Shown piece by piece: positions 1 through 7,768 of a stretch of 64,000 bases of DNA. Position numbers and translations under genes: made by a program. This DNA comes from an uncultured Clostridia bacterium. GTDB lineage: Bacteria > Bacillota > Clostridia > Oscillospirales > Ruminococcaceae. The stretch lies in contig CANQWC010000004.1 in NCBI GenBank assembly GCA_947627455.1, positions 35,159-99,158 on the forward strand, written 5' to 3'. A model generated the notes under the pieces. The model was not told the origin of the DNA and did not search any database. It saw only the letters and a list, made by a program, of their open reading frames with translations. Numbering within the stretch: position 1 is the stretch's first letter; the number at the start of each line of letters is the position of its first letter.

Positions 1-316
1 CCGAGGCATTCTCCCATATAAGGGCGGTCCTGCCGTCAATGTCGCCGACATGGGCGCCCGTATCCTCGGTCGCCGAAACATAGTCAGCGCCCATTACGGT
101 AATTTCGCCCGACGGCCTTGGGTCGTTTTCGTGCTTGTCATGGTATGCGCCGTAGGTTCGCTCGCGGTTTTCGTCGTCGATAGACTGGGCCGAGGTGTCA
201 TGAGGCACTTCCGCATCGGCAACAGTATCGTCGGCGTAAATCTGAGCTAATGTCGGCACCGTCATCGCCAAAACCAAAATAAGCGAAATCAAGCGCCTGA
301 ACATTCTGTCTTTCAC
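1..316 (-). CDS. Secreted/envelope protein, N-terminal part only (runs off left edge); signal peptide, possible carbohydrate-binding-like region
   Basis: Open frame on minus strand from GTG at 316 (RBS AAAGGTGG): VKDRMFRRLISLILVLAMTVPTLAQIYADDTVADAEVPHDTSAQS...GDIDGRTALIWENAS; not in ORF track because truncated/GTG start. Confidence 0.75.
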   Translation of the reverse strand, partial: MKDRMFRRLISLILVLAMTVPTLAQIYADDTVADAEVPHDTSAQSIDDENRERTYGAYHDKHENDPRPSGEITVMGADYVSATEDTGAHVGDIDGRTALIWENAS

Positions 317-381
317 TGTAAATCCACCTTTCCGTTGAATTTGGAGTGCGTATATATTCTCCGATTGGGTTATAAAGAGAT

Positions 382-1344
382 TTATTGAGCTTTGTGGATA
401 TAGATGCGCTCATTTTCAAGGTCGAGGTCGGCCTTGACCTTTGACCCGCCCTTAATTTCAAGGGCGTCGAGGTAGTCTTTCGGAATCTGGAGCCTTCCCG
501 TTCTGTCGAGAACGACGAGCTCCTCGGAAACCTCGGCCGCTGCGGCGGCTTCGGCGTCGCCTTCGTCCCAGCCTTTGGACTCGCTCATTATCTCGGCGTG
601 AGATTTTTTGATTATCTCGCTCGAGGTTCGGCCGTCGCGGATCGCGATGACTCGGTCGATCTGCTTCGCAAGCCTGAGATCGTGGGTGACGATCACGACC
701 GTTACTCCCCTGTTTTTATTTATATCTTTGAATACCTGTAAAAGCTGGTCTGATGTTTTGGTATCGACCGAACCCGTGGGCTCGTCGGCCAAAAGTATCG
801 CGGGGTCGTTCGCGAGGGAAATCGCTATCGCGACCCTCTGCTGTTCGCCGCCCGACATCTGGTCGAGGCGGGAATTGAGCCTGTTTGAAAGCCCGACGGC
901 GTCCAAAAGCTCGAGAGCTTTTTCGTGGCGCTGTTTCTGCCCTTGGAGGAGCATCGGAAGCTCGACATTCTGGACGGCGGTGAGGTAGGGCACAAGGTTT
1001 CGCGCGTTGTTCTGCCATACGAAGCCGACAGTGTTGCGCTTATAGATCATGTAGTCCTCTTCGGTGAATTTCAAAAGATTTCGCCCGTTCACCGTGAGGG
1101 TGCCCGCGGAGGGTTTGTCGAGCCCTCCCAACATGTTCAGAAGCGTGGACTTGCCGCTGCCCGAAGTTCCGACTATCGCGACAAGCTCGCCCTTTTTAAT
1201 CTGGAGATCAAGGCCCTGAAGCGCGACGACTTCGATTTTGTCGGTCTTGTAGATCTTGACGAGGTTTTCACATTCGATCGCGTATTCGCTTTCGGCGATG
1301 AGCTCCTGCTCGTGTTCAAGCTTTGCCTTTTTCTTTTTATTCAA
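382..1344 (-). CDS. ABC transporter ATP-binding protein (MacB/LolD type) with C-terminal AbrB/SpoVT-like domain
   Basis: Walker A GTSGSGKST, signature LDQMSGGEQQRVAIA, Walker B ILLADEPT; C-term VVLDRTGRLQIPKDYLDALEIKGGSKVKADLDLENERIYI resembles an AbrB swapped-hairpin. TTG at 1344 overlaps the upstream gene's stop; track start is 1389. Confidence 0.88.
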   Translation of the reverse strand: MNKKKKAKLEHEQELIAESEYAIECENLVKIYKTDKIEVVALQGLDLQIKKGELVAIVGTSGSGKSTLLNMLGGLDKPSAGTLTVNGRNLLKFTEEDYMIYKRNTVGFVWQNNARNLVPYLTAVQNVELPMLLQGQKQRHEKALELLDAVGLSNRLNSRLDQMSGGEQQRVAIAISLANDPAILLADEPTGSVDTKTSDQLLQVFKDINKNRGVTVVIVTHDLRLAKQIDRVIAIRDGRTSSEIIKKSHAEIMSESKGWDEGDAEAAAAAEVSEELVVLDRTGRLQIPKDYLDALEIKGGSKVKADLDLENERIYIHKAQ

Positions 1345-2014
1345 CGATCTCACCGTCCTCAAGCGTGTAGACGCGGTCGGCAATTTCAAGCAGGCTGACG
1401 TCGTGGGTGGTCATCACGATGGTCATGTGCTCATCGAGCACAAGCCTCTTGAAAAGCTCGACGATATGGTGGCTTGTTCCCGAATCAAGCTCGGCTGTAG
1501 GCTCATCGGCAAAGATTATCTTCGGCTCGTGGGCCAGCGCCCTTGCGATCGCGACCCTTTGCTGCTCGCCGCCCGAAAGCTCGCCGGGGCGGTGGTGCAT
1601 TCTCTTCGCGAGGCCGACCTCTTCAAGGCACTTGGTTACGCGCTCCTGCCGCTTTTCAAGCGGGAAGCCCGCAAGCCGCAGCCCGAAATCGACATTTTCA
1701 TAGGCGGTCATCGAGCTCATCAGGGCGACGCTCTGAAAAACAAAGGCCATTTGGTATCGGCGAATTTCGTCGCGCTCGCGGTCGGAGAGCTTCGTGAGGT
1801 CGTTGCCGTCGAAGATTACCTCGCCCGAGGTCGGGCGGTCAAGCGCGCCGAGCATGTTTATCAGCGTTGTTTTGCCCGAGCCCGAGCGGCCTTTGAGGAT
1901 CGTGAGTTTGCCCTCGGCCACATTGATATTTACGCCTTTGAGGGCGTGGACCACGCTTCCGTCGCCGATGACAAAATCGCGGGTGATGTTGGTTGCTGTC
2001 AAAAGTTCTGCCAT
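1337..2014 (-). CDS. ABC transporter ATP-binding protein (MacB/LolD-like)
   Basis: Walker A GRSGSGKTT, LSGGEQQRVAIARAL, ADEPTAELD; start MAELL after AGGAAAA rather than track start 2047. Confidence 0.92.
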   Translation of the reverse strand: MAELLTATNITRDFVIGDGSVVHALKGVNINVAEGKLTILKGRSGSGKTTLINMLGALDRPTSGEVIFDGNDLTKLSDRERDEIRRYQMAFVFQSVALMSSMTAYENVDFGLRLAGFPLEKRQERVTKCLEEVGLAKRMHHRPGELSGGEQQRVAIARALAHEPKIIFADEPTAELDSGTSHHIVELFKRLVLDEHMTIVMTTHDVSLLEIADRVYTLEDGEIVE

Positions 2015-2383
2015 TTTTCCTCCGAAGAAAATTTGTGCAGGTTGCACAAAAAGGGGTGCTAAACGCTCAAAACGACTTTAAGCAAATACTTTTTCTCATG
2101 ATTCGCACAAAACCAAGAAAAAAATATTTGCTTTAAACCGATGATATTAAATTAAGATTTCAAAATCTTTGTTGTCATTATTATACCAAAGTGAGAGGCA
2201 TGTGTCAAGAGCAATCACACAATTTCCACAAAAAAATATTTTTGGGGAGGCAGGACGGCTATATGTTGTGGGCGGGAGAGGAGGAAGGGCGAGATGTGAG
2301 GGGGAAGGGGAATTTGCCGAGTGAGGGGGAATGGCTGGGGGCAGCCCGCGAATCACCGCAAAACATTACTTTTTATTATTATC

Positions 2384-2450
2384 GGGGGCACCCTGCGGGT
2401 TCCCCCGAACCCCCTCCGCATGGGCCGCCGAGCGGGGCTCGGCGGCGGGA
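2384..2450. repeat. Dispersed intergenic repeat, copy C (GGGGCACCCTGCGGGTTCCCCCGAACCCCCTCCGC...GGCCGCC...CTCGGCGGCG)
   Basis: Near-identical to 9732-9805; core GGGGCACCCTGCGGG also at 9683-9697. Confidence 0.7.
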
Positions 2451-2844
2451 AATTTTTGAGCTGGCGCTCAAAAATCGGGGGAACCCCCGACGAGGGTTCA
2501 AACGATGCCCTATCCATCTACGGGTAGGGAACGTTTGTCAGCATCGTTCTGCAAAGGCTTACGCCTTTGCCCAACTTTTGTGATAACTGGCGCCCGCTGA
2601 ACAGATTTTCGCTCCCCTTCCTGCGTTTCGGGGAGTGTCCCATCTGCCCACATTTAAGCCCAAAGCAGTTAATGGAAAGCGTTTAGTAACGGCGAATCAC
2701 AAAGCAAAAATTTTTTATAATGTGGTCGTTTGGGACACTCCCGCGTTTCGCTTACGCTTTTAAAAAGAGCACGCTTGGGCGCGTGCGGTCAACATGGTTT
2801 GGACTTCAACGTTAAGGTGCGCAGCTCTTGTCAGAGCTGCGTGT

Positions 2845-2884
2845 CATAAGGGGACGCCCTCTCTTTCAGGGCGTCCCCTTTTTC
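2845..2884 (+). terminator. Strong GC hairpin plus T-run
   Basis: AAGGGGACGCCCT-ctctttc-AGGGCGTCCCCTTTTT. Confidence 0.7.
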
Positions 2885-3002
2885 AAAACAATTCACTGAA
2901 TTGTTTTTCAATTCACCCCTTGCGGAGCGCACTACGTATGGGGTTTCGCGACTGCGGTCGCGACGAGGGGCGCCGCCCCCTCGACCCCCGCAAGCCTTTT
3001 GA

Positions 3003-3127
3003 GAAAAGGCTTGAGCGAAAACTTTTTGGTTTTGACAGGTAAGGCCGACTTTGAGAGGCTTGAGCGAAAAGTTTTTGATTTTTGACAGGTAAGGCAGTTT
3101 GAAAGGCTGGCGAAAACTTTTTGGTGG
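3003..3127. repeat. About 2.5 imperfect tandem copies of a ~49-bp unit
   Basis: GAAAAGGCTTGAGCGAAAACTTTTTGGTTTTGACAGGTAAGGC / GAGAGGCTTGAGCGAAAAGTTTTTGATTTTTGACAGGTAAGGC / GAAAGGCTGGCGAAAACTTTTTGG. Confidence 0.7.
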
Positions 3128-3137
3128 TGAGGAAAAT

Positions 3138-3178
3138 AAAAGCGCCCCCGACTGTCTGCATCAGTCGGGGGCTTTTAA
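3138..3178 (-). terminator. Bidirectional-looking terminator downstream of the surface-protein gene
   Basis: AAAAGCgCCCCCGACTG-tctgcat-CAGTCGGGGGCTTTT. Confidence 0.75.
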
Positions 3179-3214
3179 CCGCGTTTGCGGTTTATCCTTC
3201 TTTAATAGGAGGAA

Positions 3215-4930
3215 TTAGTGCTTCTTGCAAACTACTGCAGCAGCAGCAGCGACGAGCATCGGGACAACCGCGAGAGCAACACCTGTGGTGGGGTTCTGCT
3301 CGGGCTCAGTGTCGCCAACGTTGATATCTCCGCCGTCAACATCGCCGACGTTGACGTCATCGCCCTGACCTTCGCCACCTTCGGTAGCTTGGTCAACGGT
3401 CTCGGTCTCTTTGGGCTCGTCAGGAGTCTCGATTACATTGAGGTAGACGTTGGTAGCGAAAGCACCAAGGCTGTAAGCATTGTTCTTAATTGTAGTAATC
3501 TCGTCCTCATCAGCAATACCATCACCGTCGGTGTCAGTCCAATTATAGAAATTCTTGGGGAAGACAGAGCCGCCAGCAGCGTAACGGATAGGCGAGTTCT
3601 TGTAGTAAGCCCAAACAGAGCCAGTGGTTACGTCGATGGTAGGAGCGGAACCGTACTTGTTCCAGCTGATGTTACCGAGCGAGCCAGAGTCGCCAGCCCA
3701 AGAGCCAACAGTATAACGGCTGTCCATAACGGTGGTGTCGTAGAGCTCAACAGTCTCGAAGATAGCGAACTCATCGTTGTATGCACCGTACATGGTGTCG
3801 TAGAGATACTCGACAGGAACCTCGAAGACGAGCTTGTCGGTAGGCTCTTCAACATGGCAGGTGGAAACGAGCTTTCTGTAGCCCTCATAGAACATCCAGA
3901 GGTCGCCATTGCTACCAGTGGTATCCTGAACATAAGGAGCCTGAGTGCGGCCATAGAGGCTGTAGGTTGCTACGCCAGCGATGGTCTTGTCGAGCTCGAC
4001 AACGAGCTGAACCTTCTCAGCGCCGTAGAGGTAGCCACGGTTCTCAATGTTGTGGTCCCAAGTGAGGGGGTTAGCAACAACATAGTTAGGATCGAAGACC
4101 TTGCCGGACGCGTCCCAAACGTAGCCGTTCTTGTCAACCAAGTTAGTATAAGCCTGATCGGCGTCACCAGAAACGAATTCCCAAGAAGAAGTGGAAGACT
4201 TATCCTGAGTGGAAGAGCACTTCCAACCGTTCAGATAGTAAACAGAGTGAGGAACGGGCTCATACTGCTGAGTCTCTGAATTGAAGGTCTTGTACTGAAC
4301 CTTGCAGACACCGCCGTAGATGGAGTTGAGGAACTCGGCAGGATCAGCCCAACCGATATCAACGCCGTACTGGTTGGTGTGGGAGAAGCCATTACCAATT
4401 CTCCAAGCCTGGTATTCGCCACTCATGCTGAATTCAGCAACGAGCTTGATGGAGTTGATAGCGCCGAAGGTCTGAGTCTGAGGAATAGTGGTCCACTCAG
4501 TGGTGTTTACATAGTTGTGGGTGAAAGCACCGAAGTTAATCTGCTGAGTGTAGGTTGCGAGAGTGGTGTCGCCCCATGTGCCAGTAACAACGTTACCGTT
4601 GGAAGCAGGGGTAGAACCCTTCTTGAGAAGAGGCTGGATAGCCCACTTAGTGCCGTTTACAATGATATTCCAGTTGATATCAATTGCATCATTGCCAAGC
4701 TCAGCGAAACCGCCGCCGAGGTTGGTAGGAAGAGTAAGGTCGAAAGCATCATACTGAGTGCCCCAACCGTACTGAGTGTAAACAGGAATGTCGATTTCGA
4801 GAGTCATGCCAGTGCTTGTGCTGGTAGTAGCGTGAACAAGCGGAATCTGGTGATCTGCGAAAACAGTGACGGCCATTGCAGAGAGGGCCATCGCGACAGC
4901 CAGAACGACTGCCAGAATTTTCTTTGCCAT
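3215..4930 (-). CDS. Secreted surface protein with signal peptide, Ca-binding-type DTDGDGIADEDE motif and C-terminal NPTTG + TM + KK sorting-type tail
   Basis: MAKKILAVVLAVAMALSAMAVTVFA...; ...NPTTGVALAVVPMLVAAAAAVVCKKH; perfect AAGGAGG RBS; consensus promoter upstream. Confidence 0.85.
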   Translation of the reverse strand: MAKKILAVVLAVAMALSAMAVTVFADHQIPLVHATTSTSTGMTLEIDIPVYTQYGWGTQYDAFDLTLPTNLGGGFAELGNDAIDINWNIIVNGTKWAIQPLLKKGSTPASNGNVVTGTWGDTTLATYTQQINFGAFTHNYVNTTEWTTIPQTQTFGAINSIKLVAEFSMSGEYQAWRIGNGFSHTNQYGVDIGWADPAEFLNSIYGGVCKVQYKTFNSETQQYEPVPHSVYYLNGWKCSSTQDKSSTSSWEFVSGDADQAYTNLVDKNGYVWDASGKVFDPNYVVANPLTWDHNIENRGYLYGAEKVQLVVELDKTIAGVATYSLYGRTQAPYVQDTTGSNGDLWMFYEGYRKLVSTCHVEEPTDKLVFEVPVEYLYDTMYGAYNDEFAIFETVELYDTTVMDSRYTVGSWAGDSGSLGNISWNKYGSAPTIDVTTGSVWAYYKNSPIRYAAGGSVFPKNFYNWTDTDGDGIADEDEITTIKNNAYSLGAFATNVYLNVIETPDEPKETETVDQATEGGEGQGDDVNVGDVDGGDINVGDTEPEQNPTTGVALAVVPMLVAAAAAVVCKKH

Positions 4931-5022
4931 AGTGTTTTCCTCCTTAAAAAATTAGGATATGGTTTTCATCCCTATACGGGTATAGGAATTTTGGTTTGTC
5001 TCGGGAATCCAAGACGCAATCA

Positions 5023-5051
5023 AGTATAGCACCGAAAGAATAATTTGTCAA
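5023..5051 (-). promoter_or_regulatory. SigA-type promoter of surface protein gene
   Basis: Minus strand TTGACA-N17-TATACT. Confidence 0.8.
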
Positions 5052-5232
5052 CCCTTTTCCAGATTTATTTCTTAAAAAAGGTAATTCGGCGCCGAAAGCT
5101 GCTCTTTGCTTCCCGCTGTTCAAATAGTGTCGATGAGAACGAAAATTGTTGCAAAAAATTTCAGAAAAATTTCAATTTGTGAAGAATGCACAAGCGGCGG
5201 ACGAAAATCGCCCACCGCTTTGGAATAAATGA

Positions 5233-6798
5233 CTACTTCGCGAAGTCGACCGCACGGGTCTCGCGGATAAGGTTGACTTTGATCTGCCCCGGGTAGTCCA
5301 TTTCCTGCTCGATCTTCTGGGAGATCTCGCGGGCGACGATGACCATTTGCTCGTCGTTGACTTTTTCGGGGACGACGAGGATTCGGACCTCGCGCCCTGC
5401 CTGAATCGCGAAGGATTTTTCGACGCCCTCGAAGCTTGAGCAGATCTCTTCAAGCTTTTCGAGGCGCTTGATGTAGTTTTCGAAGTTCTCGGAGCGCGCG
5501 GCGGGCCTTGCGGCGGAGATGGCGTCGGCTGCCTGAACAAGCGCCGCGATGACGCTGTGGCACTCGACGTCGCCGTGGTGGGCCTCGATAGCGTGAATGA
5601 TGTCGGGGGATTCTTTGTATTTTTTGCAGACGTCTACGCCGATCTGGACGTGAGAGCCCTCGATCTCATGAGAAAGAGCCTTGCCGATGTCGTGAAGAAG
5701 ACCTGCGCGGCGGGCAAGAGTCGGATCGACGCCGAGCTCGGAAGCCATCATGCCCGCAAGGTGGGCAACCTCGATGGAGTGGTTCAGGACGTTCTGGCGG
5801 TAGCTTGTGCGGTAGTGGAGGCGGCCGATGAGCTTGACGAGCTCGTGGTTGAGGCCGTGGATATTGGCCTCAAGAACGGCGCGCTCGCCCTCCTGCTTGA
5901 TCACCTGCTCGACCTCGCGGCGGGCCTTATCGACCATTTCTTCGATGCGGGTCGGGTGGATTCGGCCGTCCTGAATCAGGCGCTCAAGCGCAATTCTCGC
6001 GACTTCGCGGCGGACGGGATCGAAGCAGGAAAGGGTGATGGTCTCGGGGGTGTCGTCGATGATGAGGTCGACGCCCGTGAGCTGCTCGAGAGCGCGGATA
6101 TTGCGGCCCTCGCGGCCGATTATGCGGCCCTTCATCTCGTCGTTCGGGAGAGGAACGACGCTTACGGCCGACTCGGAGACCTGATCGGCGGCGCAGCGGG
6201 CGATCGCAAGAGAGATATACTGCCTTGCCTTGGCCTCGCACTCCTCCTTGATCTGCTGTTCGTAATTCATTATTCTGACGGCCTTTTCGTGGGTGAGGTC
6301 GTCTTCAAGCTGCTTTAAAAGGTATTCCTTTGCCTGATCGACGGTGAACTGAGAAATTCTCTCGAGCATCTCGATCTGGCCCATGCGGACCTTCTCGGCC
6401 TCCTCAAGCTTTTCATCGGCCTGAGCAAGCTTTTGCTGGACAAGCTCGTTTTTTCGGTCGAGGCTGTCAAGCTTCTTGTCGAGGGTCTCCTCCTTCTGCT
6501 GAACCCTGCGTTCCTGACGCGAAACCTCGGATCGGCGCTCTTTTATTTCGCGCTCGGCTTCCTGACGGGCTTTGTAGATCTCGTCCTTGGTTTCGATGAT
6601 TTTTTCTTTTTTAAGTGAATCGGCGTTCTTTTTGGCTTCTTCGACTATTCGCTCTGCCTCTTGCTCCGCCGAACCTATTTGTGCTTCTGCTTTTTTCTTT
6701 CTGTCATTATATCCGATCTTGTAGAAGACTATTCCCGATATAACCGCGGCCGCAACCGCGACCAAAAGCAGTATGATGTCCAATATAGGCATCGACAT
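5233..6798 (-). CDS. rny: Ribonuclease Y
   Basis: N-terminal TM, long coiled coil, KH ([15 protein letters not shown]) and HD (LLHDIGKA) motifs. Confidence 0.97.
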   Translation of the reverse strand: MSMPILDIILLLVAVAAAVISGIVFYKIGYNDRKKKAEAQIGSAEQEAERIVEEAKKNADSLKKEKIIETKDEIYKARQEAEREIKERRSEVSRQERRVQQKEETLDKKLDSLDRKNELVQQKLAQADEKLEEAEKVRMGQIEMLERISQFTVDQAKEYLLKQLEDDLTHEKAVRIMNYEQQIKEECEAKARQYISLAIARCAADQVSESAVSVVPLPNDEMKGRIIGREGRNIRALEQLTGVDLIIDDTPETITLSCFDPVRREVARIALERLIQDGRIHPTRIEEMVDKARREVEQVIKQEGERAVLEANIHGLNHELVKLIGRLHYRTSYRQNVLNHSIEVAHLAGMMASELGVDPTLARRAGLLHDIGKALSHEIEGSHVQIGVDVCKKYKESPDIIHAIEAHHGDVECHSVIAALVQAADAISAARPAARSENFENYIKRLEKLEEICSSFEGVEKSFAIQAGREVRILVVPEKVNDEQMVIVAREISQKIEQEMDYPGQIKVNLIRETRAVDFAK

Positions 6799-6979
6799 TC
6801 TCCTTTCATTAAAAAATTTTCAAAAAGCTTTTATCCGTAAATCTATAAGATAACAGAACATATAGGCATACTGATGCATATACAGATATATTTTATACTT
6901 GTTTTTCGCTGATGTCAAGGATATTTTTTTACATTTTGTATATTTTCTTAAAAAATTTTGGGGAAGCGGAGTTTTCGGC

Positions 6980-7008
6980 TTGACAAAAACGCAAAGGTGT
7001 GGTATCAT
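6980..7008 (+). promoter_or_regulatory. Promoter of T-box leader
   Basis: TTGACA-N17-TATCAT. Confidence 0.7.
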
Positions 7009-7019
7009 CAGTAAAATTA

Positions 7020-7240
7020 AAAACGTTGAAGGGAAGCCCGCCAACGGATTTTTTCAGAGAGCGCCGCAGCGGTGAAAAGGCGCATGTTCCGAATCGGCAG
7101 GAGTTTAAGCTCCGAAAAGGGTACCGCCCCCGAGTGCGCCCAATCAGCGCCGTCGCCCGCGTTAAGGGAGCAGAGTTATAAATTCGGGTGGAACCGCGAT
7201 TCTGTCGCCCCGTGAGCCAAAAGCTTGCGGGGCGTTTTTG
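7020..7240 (+). promoter_or_regulatory. T-box riboswitch leader (probably Thr-specific)
   Basis: AGAGAGC...GGTGAAAAGG stem I motif; T-box GGGTGGAACCGCG at 7186-7198; terminator CGCCCCG...CGGGGCGTTTTT 7206-7239; possible ACC specifier at 7123-7125; thrS downstream. Confidence 0.9.
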
Positions 7241-7272
7241 TTTCCCCCTGTCATCAAAGAGGAGGATTTTCG

Positions 7273-7743
7273 ATGAACGATTTATTTTGCGGCTTATTCA
7301 GCCGTCAGCCCGAAAAAGTGATCTGCGGGGATTACTACTACGATACCGACGCCGACGGCGCTTTTGAAAATGTTACAAGCTACATCGGGGTTTCTTCAAC
7401 GCGGGCGGGCAAAGAGGGCCAGATAAAAACGCTGAGAGAAATCCACCGAGTTTTAAAAGACGGCGGCAGGTTTGTCGCCATCGAAAGCGACGGCTGGGCG
7501 GATATTGAAGCGGTCAAAAAGGTCTATGCTTCGTGGGACCCGCCGTTGTGGAAGCCGTATGACGACGAGCCGAGTGAAACATGGAAAGAGAAATTTGTAA
7601 GGTGCGGATTTGAAATCGAAGCCTGCGATAAGTCGTACTATCACAAATGGGATAAAACCGACAACGAGTTCGGCAGACAGGCAGAGCGCGTGGGTATCGA
7701 TATAGGAGACATCACCACGCTGTATGTTTTGAGAAAAATATAA
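7273..7743 (+). CDS. Short class I SAM methyltransferase-like protein (possibly partial domain)
   Basis: IKTLREIHRVLKDGGRFVAIESD motif typical of the C-terminal half of MTases; RBS GGAGG before ATG 7273. Confidence 0.6.
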   Translation: MNDLFCGLFSRQPEKVICGDYYYDTDADGAFENVTSYIGVSSTRAGKEGQIKTLREIHRVLKDGGRFVAIESDGWADIEAVKKVYASWDPPLWKPYDDEPSETWKEKFVRCGFEIEACDKSYYHKWDKTDNEFGRQAERVGIDIGDITTLYVLRKI

Positions 7744-7768
7744 TACTATATAAATAGGAGGAAATTTT

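Noticed and set aside
2191-2583. 130-aa and 68-aa plus-strand ORFs
   Set aside because: Composed of the dispersed repeat and low-complexity G-rich spacer; no RBS or domain
3218-4279. 353-aa plus-strand ORF opposite the surface protein
   Set aside because: Antisense to a gene with promoter, RBS, signal peptide and terminator; composition looks like a mirror frame
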